NCBI RefSeq assembly: GCF_016808095.1
Contig: NC_068980.1
Location: 16,061,388 to 16,125,387, forward strand
Length of the DNA stretch: 64,000 nt
Reading direction: 5' to 3'
Source: Vigna angularis
Taxonomy: Eukaryota > Streptophyta > Magnoliopsida > Fabales > Fabaceae
Positions within the stretch are counted from its first letter, which is position 1; every line of letters starts with the position of its first letter. The notes below the pieces were generated by a model, which did not search any database, was not told the origin of the DNA, and saw only the letters and a program-made list of their open reading frames with translations. Below, piece after piece: positions 46,001-55,690 of this stretch. A program made the position numbers and the translations under genes.

Positions 46001-48010
46001 AATTATTCTCGGATTCCTAACAGTTATCGTATTTGGACATACTAATCCTATTATGTTAATAATCAGGTCAAGTACACACTAGTTGAATAACCTAATTATG
46101 TTACCCATGACTTTATTCAAGGACTCGAGACTCTTGTTTGTGCAGGTGTACACTGGACTCCAATCTCAGGTGGGGTTAGTTAATCAAGTTGCTGATGACA
46201 TCTCATGGACGCTTCTTAGATGCATTCATGATGACCAAAAAGTTCATTCTGCACAGTGGTTTGCCCTAAAGGCAGTATGCAATACGAAATTAGCAGTTGC
46301 TCTTACTATCATGGAGGAGTGTTTTGTGTCGATGCTTGATCCAAGAACAGGCATCCACATGATACCTCAAGTTTTATACAACTGGGGGTTAGTGCCTCTT
46401 CCCTTCATTTTGTGTGCTTCCTTATTTATAGTTTTATACCTGTCTAAGTAATCTCCTGCCCCTTGTACTCTTTTTTAAATTTCATTTTGATTTGAGAGGC
46501 TTTATTTCAAGTGATGTTCAGGTCTGAGTTTGCTCGTCTGAATTTTCAAGGGTTTTACACCATGGTATTGGAAAAACAGGATGTGTTAGTATCTGTAGCA
46601 TCTATCAGGTAAAATTTAAAATATAGATATTTTTCTTATGAAATTTATGGTGGAATTTGATGTTTGTAAATGTTTATTCTTATCTTTGTGTGAAGTGGTT
46701 GTAGTTTAGATGCTATTTTAATCTATAAAGGCAATTATTTAAATGCCGTTCACGGAAGCTCAAGCTTCTCTTCCAGCTGATTTATAGTTACATTTTTTTG
46801 ATTTATATAAGATGCTATACTTGTTTTATTGCATTGTTCTCATCTCATTTACATTTTTAAAGGGTGCATGGAACCACTGTAGCAGAGATGCCTCTAATTG
46901 CTACTTGCAGTCGGTTTCGTCGCCAGGGAATGTGCCGGCTCCTTGTGAGTGCTATCGAGGAGGTACAATTTGGCTAGTTTCTTGTATTTGTTCAACAAAT
47001 TGTAGTGATTTTTCGCTTAGTGACTTCTTTTTCCTATAATTGTTGAGTTTGAAATTTTCCCACACTTCATTTTGGCCTTTTGTGTTTCTAAATTTATCTG
47101 TCATTAGCAGATGTTAACATCTTTCAAGGTGGAAAAGCTTGTGGTATCAGCCATTCCTGATTTGGTTGAGACATGGACTAAGGGCTTTGGATTCAAACCC
47201 GTTGATGATGTTGAAAGGAAAAGATTGAATAAGTTTAACATGATGATATTTCCCGGGACAGTGTTTCTTGAGAAACCGTTACACAGGAAGATGAAAACTG
47301 AAGGTATTTTTTTTTAGTGTATTTTGTTTAGTGTACTATTATTGTTAAATACGTAACTAAACTTAATTTTCTTTTCAGTTGAAACAGGACTGTGTGATGA
47401 ATCAACTCAAGCAACGGATGAATCCGTCAAGGTATGCATCAGTTCTGAAGGAATGACCATTACTGACTCATTTCTACCAGATGTTGCAAACATTACCACC
47501 AATCAAGTTGAAGCAAAGTCAGAACATGAACCTGTGGACGGTAAAAATCAGTCAGACTATGAAGCTGGCAGTGATACCCTCAGAAAAGACAATACACAAC
47601 CTGTTGACACTGCATTGGAGGCCAAAGAATCAACAGAAATAAGTAGTAGCTGTTTTACGGAAGAGATCATCCACTTAACAGTGTCAGGTGGCTCAGAGAA
47701 ATCTATGGAAGAGAACAATGTGAGCGAACTGAGAACATGCAATAAAGTGGAAATGGAAAGTGATTCAGTACAGCAATCTAGTGAGAATTTTTGTGCAATC
47801 CAAGATGGTGCTGAACCAAGTATAAGGATTGTGGAGGACACGAATATCAAAATAGGGGAGGGTCAGGAAAATGCTTTGCAGGGCCATTTTTCAAATCTAT
47901 CCTGCAAAACATTTTTAGGCAGCAATTTTGACACGGATTCCAGTATTGAATGCTCAGTGATGTATGATGAAACAGCTTTTTTTGGAACATTTGCAAAGTC
48001 TGCAAGCTGA
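34524..48010 (+). CDS. IDM1: IDM1-like PHD-finger GNAT histone acetyltransferase (8 coding exons)
   Basis: My exon model is 34524-37007, 40234-40357, 40713-40795, 46146-46387, 46522-46608, 46863-46962, 47111-47303 and 47379-48010. Every junction is GT-AG, the phases agree throughout, and the product is 1314 residues. Domains in order: an MBD-like region at about 270-340 ([20 protein letters not shown]), a Lys/Arg-rich basic middle, a Tify/Jas-type DNA-binding domain at about 690-785, two linked PHD fingers at about 800-897, and a GNAT fold at about 900-1075 with motif [10 protein letters not shown]. In Arabidopsis, IDM1/ROS4 is a nuclear H3K18/K23 acetyltransferase that helps ROS1 demethylate DNA at certain loci. 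The start is the first ATG after an in-frame stop at 34476. No coding lesion is visible. Introns of 3.2 kb and 5.35 kb carry LTR retrotransposons. A paralogue of the wider PHD-GNAT family is the main alternative. Confidence 0.85.
37603..37871 (+). repeat. 5' LTR of intron-1 element
   Basis: 269 bp, TGTTAGGA...CCTATCA, with TATAAATAG at about 37669 as a candidate TATA box. Confidence 0.9.
37924..38970 (+). pseudogene. Gag of the intron-1 element
   Basis: Two overlapping frames, 37924-38328 and 38330-38956, joined across a stop/frameshift near 38327. The first has the coiled-coil N-terminus ([20 protein letters not shown]) and [20 protein letters not shown]. The second has the capsid part ([38 protein letters not shown]). 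A zinc knuckle [18 protein letters not shown] can be read near 38895-38950 in a further frame. No protease follows. It resembles gag of the intron-3 element throughout. Confidence 0.8.
39148..39416 (+). repeat. 3' LTR of intron-1 element
   Basis: Same length as the 5' LTR; differences cluster around 39222-39325 (for example ACTGATTGA against ACTTATTGG). Confidence 0.9.
40234..40795 (+). CDS. IDM1-like exons 2-3: PHD completion and second PHD-like finger
   Basis: Exon 2 (40234-40357) supplies [20 protein letters not shown] and [10 protein letters not shown] and ends in phase 1 at GTAAGT. Exon 3 (40713-40795) completes the Tyr codon and gives [12 protein letters not shown] ... [11 protein letters not shown] before GTACTA. 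Together they finish the first PHD (WYCANC) and form a second Cys/His set (CRIC, CSQC, H, C, WFCGQSC). The intron between is 355 bp. Confidence 0.88.
40930..41935. mobile_element. Long inverted-repeat element, possibly Mutator-like nonautonomous
   Basis: Left arm about 40970-41048 (GTTCAATTAAGTCTCATTTTG; ATTCAATTTAGTTCTTTATG, in parts) is matched in inverse orientation by the right arm about 41805-41930 (GGGACTTAATTGAA; GAACTAAATTGAATC). Between the arms lie tandem repeats and AT-rich filler with no ORF. Long degenerate arms around a noncoding core suggest a MULE-like nonautonomous element; ends and target duplication are not clear. Confidence 0.5.
41056..41130. repeat. Three tandem 25-bp repeats
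   Basis: GTTCACATGTTAGTGTCACT plus AAAGT, repeated three times head to tail with one T-to-A change in unit 3, inside the inverted-repeat element in intron 3. Confidence 0.9.
42901..42956. repeat. CT-rich microsatellite
   Basis: (TC)n grading into CTCCCTCTCC variants, in intron 3 of the IDM1-like gene. Confidence 0.9.
43271..43567 (+). repeat. 5' LTR of intron-3 element
   Basis: 297 bp, TGTTAGGAGTTGG to GGATTCCTAACA; TATAAAAG at about 43345 is a candidate TATA box. Confidence 0.92.
43570..44690 (+). pseudogene. Gag of intron-3 element
   Basis: Ty3/gypsy-type gag in successive frames: 43570-43842 ([20 protein letters not shown]), 43867-44169 ([36 protein letters not shown]), a stop at 44167, then 44209-44403 ([33 protein letters not shown]) and the spacer up to [17 protein letters not shown] near 44630-44680, a zinc knuckle with its last Cys changed to Ser. 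Stops and shifts make it inactive. Confidence 0.85.
44690..45240 (+). pseudogene. Aspartic protease of intron-3 element
   Basis: The open frame 44440-45258 reads through the gag end into a retropepsin: [20 protein letters not shown] holds the catalytic D-S-G-A triad and [19 protein letters not shown] the conserved flap-side block. It ends abruptly ([10 protein letters not shown]) where the captured transporter segment begins, with the linker to RT lost. The protease itself has no stop and might still fold. Confidence 0.85.
45245..45568 (+). pseudogene. Captured, intronless fragment of an EamA/SLC35F5-type transporter
   Basis: Read in the frame opening at 45194. Segment 1 (45245-45397) gives [40 protein letters not shown] and [11 protein letters not shown]. 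Segment 2 (45398-45568) gives [39 protein letters not shown] and [17 protein letters not shown]. These are transmembrane segments of the drug/metabolite-transporter superfamily, SLC35F5/THI74-like group. About 45-50 residues that the family normally has between LAFLG and LYAVY are missing without breaking the frame. No intron is seen. The frame then continues into the retrotransposon's pol end ([20 protein letters not shown]). The host parent gene is not in this window. The donor frame differs from the protease frame, so a fusion protein is unlikely. Confidence 0.75.
45726..46022 (+). repeat. 3' LTR of intron-3 element
   Basis: Same length as the 5' LTR; the main differences are at 45775, 45824, 45860, 45919-45936 and 45975. 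Confidence 0.92.
46146..47303 (+). CDS. IDM1-like exons 4-7: GNAT acetyltransferase domain
   Basis: Exons 46146-46387, 46522-46608, 46863-46962 and 47111-47303 follow the retrotransposon-bearing intron. They encode [58 protein letters not shown], then the acetyl-CoA-binding segment [20 protein letters not shown] and [15 protein letters not shown]. This is the usual acetyltransferase core and its following strand and helix in PHD-GNAT proteins. Confidence 0.88.
47379..48010 (+). CDS. IDM1-like exon 8: acidic, Ser-rich C-terminal tail
   Basis: Enters in phase 1 after acceptor TTTTCAG and runs about 210 codons to TGA at 48008-48010. The tail is low complexity, rich in Ser, Glu and Asp with no zinc or catalytic motif, and is probably disordered. 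A 3' UTR is expected downstream. Confidence 0.85.
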
Positions 48011-49849
48011 ATCAGAAGTTGAAAGAAAGTAGATGTTTAGAGAGATGTTGTGATGCTCATAACAAACCTGTGTAGGGTATCTTACGGAAACTAACTGCAA
48101 AATATGGAAACATAAAATGGGTTCTAGACAACAGGGCTAAGTTAAAATTGTGACCCATTGTGTGTAGCTAGGGACTTAGTGTGCAGCATAAGATGGATGC
48201 AAATAAAAATGTTTTTTGGTCTTGCCTTGGTAAGGAAGATAAGATGTGAATGAAGGTTGTGCTACTCAGATCTCGTTAGTTTACTCAAATCACTTTATCA
48301 ATGCACCTTCAATTCTTATCATAAAGAATCATTCAGCTTCATCAAGAAAAAAGTTAACATTTTCTTGTTAACTTGTAAAGGCTAGTCTCAACAACGGTAG
48401 CAAATATTGTTGCAGCTTGGTGCATTATGAATTATCTGCTTCCATTGCATAAATTGGAAATATTAAGAATTCTAGCCTTTATAACTTTGATTAATTGAAT
48501 GTGATAATCTAAAGCAACTTACGATTATGGAATTATGAATGGATATTTATTAATGTTGGTGATTTATGGACATTCTCATAATTAAATTTGGATCTAATCC
48601 ATGAATTTAATAACTAAGATCTTCTCACGGTTGCAAATTAGCTGAGTGTTCTTGCCCTTCCATAATTTCATCTTACAACTCAATGGGGTGCAGGTTGAAA
48701 TGTATGTAGGTACAGAAAGAAGCTGCCTCACAAATTTTTGGGTTATTTTTTAGCGGCACTTTCTTCTTATACCCCATAATTTCTTTATATACTCTATAAA
48801 GTAAAAGATATTTTGTCATATATAGATAGCTAAATTGGTAATTGAAATTTCTAAATGTTGAAGATATTTAAGATATTTCTAATTAAAATTTTCAAACAAA
48901 TGGGTAATTGAAAGATTCATCTCCTTGCATTTAAGTGTTGAAGAAAAGAGTTGTATTTTTTTTGTTTTATATTTCAAAAGACAAAAAGTCTTGTTGAATT
49001 CACTTATCTTTCAATGATTTATATATAAACAGGTCCCTTATATCTTTAAAGTTTTTACCAAGAATTATGGGTTATTTGTTCATTTTCTTAAAAATAAAAA
49101 TAAAATAACAAGATTTTGTTTTTTCTCAATTTTCTTGTATGTATTATATGTTTTCAGTTCCTGAATTTATGAACAAATTGGAATTCGTCTCTATCATATA
49201 GTTTTTACATTGAAGTATCGGTTGAAACTAAAAATATATTTAGCTCTTAATATAAAATTGAAATATTTGTTTTGAAAGATATATTTTTATCAAAAATATA
49301 TTTTTAAAAAAATATAATTTTCTATTTATGTCATCTCTTTTTTATTATTTGTTAGAATTTTAAAAAATTTACTTTTATTTTTATCTTTTAAATCACTTTT
49401 ACTTTACTTTTTTAACCTTTCTCCTAAAAATATTTAGAAAAAAATGAATTTTAACTACTTTAAAATATATTAATTTTAATATTTAAAATTCATTAAAAAT
49501 ATATGTTGAATAACAAGAAGAATTCATAATGATGATTTACTTATTTTCTTATTAACAAATCATATGTTTTGAGATTAAATAAATTAAAAATACATTTTAA
49601 ATTCATCTTAAATATATTTTAAATTTCTTAATTCATAAATAAATTTTAAATTGTCATTAAAAATTAGAAGATTTTGATAATAAATGCATAAAATATAATT
49701 TATGTTTTTACCGAATTTAAAAGTGATGGTAGTTTAAAAATAGTAAGACTCGGTTATTTTAATATTAAATAATTTATTTATAAATAATTTTGTTATATAC
49801 GAGTTTCATTATTTTAAAACGTATCATATCTTTAGAAATTACTTTTCTA
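48011..49849. other. 3' UTR of the IDM1-like gene and AT-rich intergenic DNA
   Basis: The first few hundred bases after the stop are plausible 3' UTR; AATAAAAATG at about 48200 is a polyadenylation-signal candidate. From about 48700 the sequence is very AT-rich with no ORF over 60 codons that I can support. Confidence 0.5.
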
Positions 49850-51212
49850 GAGTTTTTTTATCTTTTCTCTAAGAGTTCTAACTCCTGAATCATGACGATC
49901 AGGAGGTGTCTAATCGATCACGACTAAGAGATCTACATTTCTCGTTGATAAATTTCTGTCATAGAGCAAGTAAGTTTCGACTATTTTTTTTCTCTTGTTC
50001 CTAATATGTTTTTAAAAGAAAGAATGGTTATTGCATGTGCGATCATGCTTATCCTAGTCATTCTTGGTTAATCTAGAGTTCTAAGGACTCTGGCTGCTTC
50101 CAATTTGGTGTTTGGTAGATTCGTCTAACAATTCCTTGTGTTTCAACCAATCAGCGAAATATTTTTTGAATTGAGCAGTTTTCCTATGAGGTAAGGGAAG
50201 CTAGACTTTTTATTATAATTATGTTTGTAGCTTAATTTAGTATTTCTATGAATGATAAGATGAATTGTATGGAATTGTGTGATTGTTTGAGAATTATGTG
50301 TTTTTTAAATAAGGATAAATGATAATGTGATGTGTGTATATTGGGATGGTGCGACTTTGATGAATAATACTGTTATGATTGAGTGTGATGAAATTTTTTG
50401 GTATTTGAAACTGAATTCAAAGTGTTTGGGTGAAAAATGGTCATATTATTGAGTTTTAAGGCTAAAATGGAGGTTTTGATGGGTGAGTTTGAGAAAGAGA
50501 AGTTGCGGTGAGGAAGCATCTGTCTAGGAGCTGTAATGAGGTAATTTGAGACTTGTTAGAAATGTAGTTGTGAGTGAAATTTGTCATGTAGCAAAAGGAG
50601 GGTTTATAGTTGAAGTTTTCTAGTGTTTTTGGTGTAAAACGGGGGTTTTGAGTAGTGAGATTTTGAAGTAGTGAGTATAAAGAGTTTTGGGAGGTTAGAG
50701 GTCTGTTATTATACCTATTAGGAGTAATGGTGGTGCTTAATGCCAGAAAACTGCTCCTCAGCATCATATTAGTTGACAACACATTGTTTTCATGGACTTT
50801 GATGCATTTGAGACTTGTTCTTATGATCAAATGGATTCCTTAAACACTAGAGTTGATGTAAAAGCATATTTAGAATTGAAACAAAGTATCCATTTGATCA
50901 TTAGACCCAAAATTAGGTGCATTAAGTCCTTCTCAAACCTCCAAAATTACCTAAACTCAAAACAACACTTTCTAATCCCTATATCATTTTACCAACTGCA
51001 TAAACAAGTCTAAATACACTTGTTAGCATACTTCAATACCTCAGTTTCATCCCAGATGTACTACTTTCAATTTCCAACACCTAAAATCTCTAAAATGGAG
51101 TAAAAACTCAACTTATGAAGCCATTATCACTTCCATGACATATTTTTACTAATTTTAATACCTAGACAAGTCCTAATAGGTATAATAACAGACCTCTAAC
51201 CTCCCAAAACAC
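49850..51212. repeat. Unclassified retroelement-like DNA with a perfect 39-bp inverted repeat
   Basis: 50685-50723 and 51171-51209 are exact reverse complements (left arm begins TTTTGGGAGGTTAGAGG), separated by 447 bp. About 50724-51000 of the loop is repeated at 57045-57321, next to element D. The ORFs on both strands (50462-50830 and 50792-51013) are not recognisable proteins. This is probably LTR or UTR sequence of another retrotransposon, rearranged into an inverted arrangement. Confidence 0.45.
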
Positions 51213-51221
51213 TTTAGGGAG

Positions 51222-51666
51222 GTTTGGTCGTCTTAAGCTTCTAATCGTAATGCAGAATTAATTATTAGGGATGCAAGGGATTGCGGTCTAGTAATTAAGG
51301 ATACGCTTTCTTCGTCGAGGAATCGGGTTTTAAGTAATTTAGAAAGTGATGTTAACAATTGAATGAAGAAGATGAATTCTTATATGCATGAGAGTAAACT
51401 AGGTGAAATCTAAACCCCAATAACATACTCATCTCATATTTTCAATATCATTCATTCATCTTTCTGTTTTTCTTCAATTGATCAAAAGTGCATTCATATT
51501 TACTTTCTTGTTTTTGCATTCAAAACCTTAATATTGTTCTTCAAAGTCTTAATTAGTTAAGTAATTACATGATTGTTTAGTGTCGTGAGTCTCTTGGGAA
51601 ACGATACTTGGTTTTACCAATTATTATTACTTGATACGATTCGGTACACTTGCCGAGGTCTTAACA
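51222..51666 (+). repeat. Element C 5' LTR, 3' third only
   Basis: Starts in mid-LTR (GGTTTGGTCGTCTTAAGC, compare 56280) after the inverted-repeat block and ends GCCGAGGTCTTAACA. Confidence 0.82.
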
Positions 51667-51672
51667 AGTTTT

Positions 51673-51690
51673 TGGCGTCGTTGCCGGGGA
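51673..51690 (+). other. Element C primer-binding site, tRNA-Asp
   Basis: TGGCGTCGTTGCCGGGGA matches the complement of the plant tRNA-Asp 3' end at 17 of 18 positions. It lies 6 nt after the LTR end; the same AGTTTT spacer occurs in element E and at 7851. Confidence 0.85.
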
Positions 51691-51849
51691 CTCATGGTTT
51701 ATACTATACTTTTGTGTGATTCTTAACGATTATTCTTTATCTTTAATTTTATCTTTTTATCTTTTTTTTTTTATCTTTTTATCTTTAATTTTATCTTTTT
51801 TTTATCTGTTAGTTCTAATTGGGTGCTCTAGTGTTTTGTTCTCTAGTGT

Positions 51850-53100
51850 ATGCAGGGTACAATTCGGACTAGAAGCACGAAAGTTTCTAAACCTCTTCTT
51901 GCAGGTCTGGACAACAGTAGAAGAAAAAGGAGGAACAGGACGTCCATAGAACTTTCCCTTCTCCTGAGACTCTTTTATAGCCTTCACTTCAAAGATCTGA
52001 CCAGGAAATAGAAAATATGACTGAAGAGCAGAAAATATGGCTGAAGAGCATAATGGTAGACGTACCCTGAAAGATTATGCAACAATCATTGACCCTCATC
52101 ATTTTAATAGCATTGCAAGGCTGAGGGTTAATGATGCAAATATGGAGATGAAGTCTGCTTTGATTCAATTAGTGAAGAGCAACCAATTCAATGGATTATC
52201 ACATGAAAATCCATATGAGCATCTGACCACATTCAATGAGATATGCAATACTATGAAGATCAATGGTGTGCCAGATGAAGCTATTAGAACGAGCTTGTTT
52301 CCTTTCTCTTTGGGAGACAATGCTAAGATGTAGTTGAACTCTTTTCCAAAGAATAGTTTTAATGAGTGGGAAGCCGTGGTTGCAAAGTTTCTGAACAAAT
52401 ACTTCCCACAGTCAAAGGTGAAAAAAGGTAAGATGGAAATTTCTTCTTTCAGGCAAGGAATGGATGAAACATTAGGTCAAGCGTGGGACAAATTTAAAGG
52501 CTTGTTTAGGAAGACACCCACACATGGCTTTGATGATCCTACAATAGTCATTCTATTCCTTAGAGGTTTAAGATCACAAACTAAATTGATGCTGGATGCC
52601 TCAGCTAGAGGTAATATCAAGTGCAAAACTCCAGAGGAAGCTTATGATTTGATTGAAAATATGGCTACAAATGATTATGAGATGCATAGTGAAAGAACTC
52701 AACTGCAACAAAAAGGAGTTCTACAACTACAATCTCAAGATGCTCTATTGGCACAAAACAAGATTATGACTCAACAACTGGAAACTTTGATGAAGAAAAT
52801 TTCCCAATTCCCAAGGGAGTTACAAAATGTGTCTCAAGTTCAATAGCAACTTTGTGAGTTGTGTGGTGGAGATCATATTAATGTTCAATGTGCTATGCCA
52901 GAAGTTACCCAAGAGGAGAAGTCAATTTTATGGGTCAAGGTAATCAATTTCGTCTAAGTAATTACAACCAAGGATGGAAACCTCACCCAAGTATGGGTCA
53001 AGGGCAAGCTGGGCAATTCAATAGACCACAACAACAACAATGACAACAACAACCTTCATTATATGAAAGAACTGCAAAGCTAGAAGAGACACTCTAACAG
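51850..53100 (+). pseudogene. Element C gag, nearly intact
   Basis: From an ATG at 51850 (MQGTIRTRSTKVSKPLLAGL) the sequence runs through 52037-52333 (LKDYATIIDPHHFNSIARL). An in-frame TAG at 52331 stands where the homologues have Trp (KMWLNS), and the frame continues through 52334-52846 (LGQAWDKFKGLFRKTPTHGF). A stop at 52844 and a shift precede the zinc-knuckle-like CELCGGDHINVQC (about 52855-52893). Only a few lesions, so younger than A or E. Confidence 0.85.
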
Positions 53101-53103
53101 TTC

Positions 53104-54507
53104 ATGCAAGTGTCTATCTCCAATCATAAGAGCACTAAAGCTGCTATAAGGAATTTGGAGATACATGTTGGCCAATTGGCTAAAAAGTTGGAGGAGAAAT
53201 CTGAAAAGCACTTTGGGGCTAACACTGAGGTTAACCCTAAAGAGGAGTATAATGCTGTCATGAGCATAAGTAGTGAGAGGTTGGAAGAGAGAAAAATTGA
53301 GAGAAAAGAAAAAGACGAGTTGAGCGAAAAAGAAGAAGAAATTGAAGAGAGAAAAAGTGAAGTTGAGAGGAAGGAAAAGAAGAAAGAAAAGGGAGAAAGA
53401 AAAGAAGAAGAAGAAAAGGGCGAGAGAAAAGAGAGAAAATTTGAGAAAGCTCTTCCTTACCCTAAAGATTACTCTAGAAAGGAAAAAGAGAGACAATTAG
53501 GGTGTTTTATGGAGATGTTCAAGAAATTGGGGATTACTATTCCATTAACTGAGGTATTGCACCAAATCCCTGCGTATGCAAATTTTTTGAAGAACTCTCT
53601 CAAAAAGAAGAAATATTTAGATGAGGTAACAATTGAAGTACAAAGAAATTGTAGTGTGATTTTGCAGAAGACACTTCCTCCTAAAGTCAAAGATCCAGGA
53701 AGTTTTACTATTCCTTGCAATATTGGAGATTGTGATGTACGGAAAACTCTAATTGATTTAGGGGCTAGCACAAATTTGATGCCCTTATCTATGCTAAAGA
53801 AGATTGGTGATCTTGAAGTTAAACCTACTAAGATGGTGTTGCAAATGGCGGATAGATCTACCAAGAGTCCCTATGGTGTAGTGGAAGATGTTGTGGTCCA
53901 AGTTGACAAACTTAAATTCCTAGTGGATTTTGTACTAATGGAGATGGGGGAAGATTTGAAGATTCCTATCATCCTTGGAAGGCCATTCATGAAGACAGCT
54001 AAGGTTGTCATCAATGTAGATGATGGAGTTCTAATGCTTAAAGACCAAGATGAAGAGGTGACTTTCAATGTCTTTAATAATGAGCAGCCGATTCAAGTGA
54101 AGAAGACTAGTCCAAAAGCTACTGATGAAAATTTGTCAAAGACTAGTGTATCTAAGCAAGCTGCTGACTTAGTTAAGGGAGGTAAGATTTGTTTCTTGTC
54201 ACAAGTAGAGGAAGAGGAGAGAGAGATTAAAGAAAAGATAGTTCACCAAGACTTGAACTGTGAAGATGAAGAATTCAAACCTGGAAAACCAGTTAATCAC
54301 CATTTCCACTCTCTTTGCTTCATTCCATTCATCAAAGTTTGGGGTTTTTGGTGTGTTGCTGCAAGTGTCCATAAAAGCCCTAAGTTTTCACAAGCTCTTT
54401 GTGCATCTTTTGAAAGATTTGATTTCCACTCAAGTAAGCATCTTAGATTTTCAATATTTACTCCTGAAAGCTTTGATTTTTTTTGTTTATGCATGATGTG
54501 TTGTTGA
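53104..54507 (+). CDS. Element C gag C-terminus and protease ORF
   Basis: Uninterrupted 467-codon frame. It begins with the gag coiled coil (MQVSISNHKSTKAAIRNLEI), passes a Lys/Glu-rich stretch (about residues 60-125) and reaches the protease near residues 195-310 (KTLIDLGASTNLMPLSMLKK; IPIILGRPFMKTAKVVINVD). The post-protease extension shared with A and D follows up to EEFKPGKPV (about 54290). After that the frame runs into unrelated leader sequence (NHHFHSLCFIPF), because the rest of the extension and the GGGAGGCAACCC block are deleted. A splice-donor-like CAA/GTAAGC at 54434 lies inside the last part. Confidence 0.8.
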   Translation: MQVSISNHKSTKAAIRNLEIHVGQLAKKLEEKSEKHFGANTEVNPKEEYNAVMSISSERLEERKIERKEKDELSEKEEEIEERKSEVERKEKKKEKGERKEEEEKGERKERKFEKALPYPKDYSRKEKERQLGCFMEMFKKLGITIPLTEVLHQIPAYANFLKNSLKKKKYLDEVTIEVQRNCSVILQKTLPPKVKDPGSFTIPCNIGDCDVRKTLIDLGASTNLMPLSMLKKIGDLEVKPTKMVLQMADRSTKSPYGVVEDVVVQVDKLKFLVDFVLMEMGEDLKIPIILGRPFMKTAKVVINVDDGVLMLKDQDEEVTFNVFNNEQPIQVKKTSPKATDENLSKTSVSKQAADLVKGGKICFLSQVEEEEREIKEKIVHQDLNCEDEEFKPGKPVNHHFHSLCFIPFIKVWGFWCVAASVHKSPKFSQALCASFERFDFHSSKHLRFSIFTPESFDFFCLCMMCC

Positions 54508-54926
54508 ATCTGCTGGTTAAACTGTTTGAGAGGGTTTATTGTTGAAAATAAACGGTGGAAAACCCTATATTGAAGGAGAAAAGTTCCAAATGGTCATGTT
54601 CCCTTTTCTGGTATGGCGCTGAGGACCCCTTTGGGACGCTTAGCGCGAGCGTGGCTGGTGTATGGTGCTTGTTTTGTGTTCTGGTGGTGTTGATTATGTG
54701 CAGGTGCCGCTGAGGCCCCCTGATTGGCCCTCAACGTGGGAGAAAAGTTGTTATGTTGATTGGTGCTGTGAATTTAAGATGCTTGTGTTTGATGTGTATG
54801 TTGAGAGTGAGAATTGTGTTATGAGTAATAAAAAGCATGGCTATAAGCACTATTGAGTATGTGTTGAATGAATTGATATTATAGATGAATCATTAGTGGA
54901 ATGTGTTGTGTTTTTTTGTGGTGTAG
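54434..54926 (+). other. Candidate intron before the env-position ORF of element C
   Basis: Donor CAA/GTAAGC at 54434; acceptor TTTTTTTGTGGTGTAG at 54926, 2 nt before the ATG at 54929. The same donor and acceptor arrangement occurs in D. The 493-bp interior contains GC-rich GGCGCTGAGG-type motifs (54614-54740). Confidence 0.55.
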
Positions 54927-54928
54927 GT

Positions 54929-55690
54929 ATGGCTTCATCCTTTGGTAAGCGTATTAAGATTGTTGCTTCCAAGACAGACAAAGGTCATAAGAGGAAAGAA
55001 CAAATATATTCTAACAAGTTCCTCTCGCACATGCATGAGAAAGTGGGATTAATACCCACCATGGCACCTGAGTTTTAGAGGGAGCTTGAAAGAAGGTAGT
55101 GGGAGAACTTAGCTTCTTATCCATCTCCTGCCAACATAGTTGTGGTCAAGGAATTCTATACGAATGCAAGGACATTCAGTGGAGCTACTCATGAGGCATA
55201 TATGAGTTATGTAAGGGAAAAAAGAAGTGTCAGTTTGCTCTAGCACTAGATGAGGATGTTAATTATGCTGAGGTGGAAGAGACTTTATGCAAGCCAGGTG
55301 GCCAGTTTCAAAGGAACAAGAATGACACACCAATTCATATTAGGAGGTCCTACTTAACTCCTTTGGCAAAATATTGGATGACATTCACTCATGCCAATAT
55401 CCAACCCTGTTCACATGTATCAGATATCACCACAAACAGAGCAGTCTTCCTCTATTGTGTCCTTAGATGTTTAAATATTAATGTGGGACAGGTAATAACA
55501 GATGAAATCAATCACTGTGCCCATTCTGTGAGCAACAAATCACCTCTGGGGCACCCTTCTCTTATTACTCACTTGTGTGAGCTTGCAGGGGTGAATACAT
55601 CAACACCTCCATTTAAATGTCCAAGGAAGGAGATTGATGCCCCCTATTACACCCAATACTGCATGCTGGATGAGGCAAGATGCCTCAGCA
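54929..55690 (+). pseudogene. Element C env-position ORF (putative plant transposon protein), truncated
   Basis: Starts MASSFGKRIKIVASKTDKGH, with a stop at 55076-55078 after VGLIPTMAPEF. The homologous reading resumes with EFYTNARTF near 55150, has an internal deletion near 55215, and is open from 55273 (RRSYLTPLAKYWMTFTHANI; SHVSDITTNRAVFLYCVLRC; SPLGHPSLITHLCELAGV). It ends in LTR sequence at about 55690, so the acidic C-terminus seen in D is missing. Confidence 0.78.

Larger units (their letters stand above)
43271..46022 (+). mobile_element. LTR retrotransposon with captured host transporter cDNA, in IDM1-like intron 3
   Basis: Complete 2752-bp element. The LTRs at 43271-43567 and 45726-46022 are 297 bp each with about 9 differences by eye. 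Perfect 5-bp duplication GTTAT flanks it at 43266-43270 and 46023-46027. The PBS-like TGGTCCGACTTGCCGGAT follows the 5' LTR, the same tRNA-Tyr type as the intron-1 element. Internal order: gag, aspartic protease, then 57+51 codons of an EamA/SLC35F5-type transporter, then the extreme 3' end of pol and the 3' LTR. RT, RNase H and the integrase core are absent, so it moved using other elements' enzymes. It lies in sense orientation inside the gene. LTR divergence near 3 percent implies moderate age. Confidence 0.92.
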
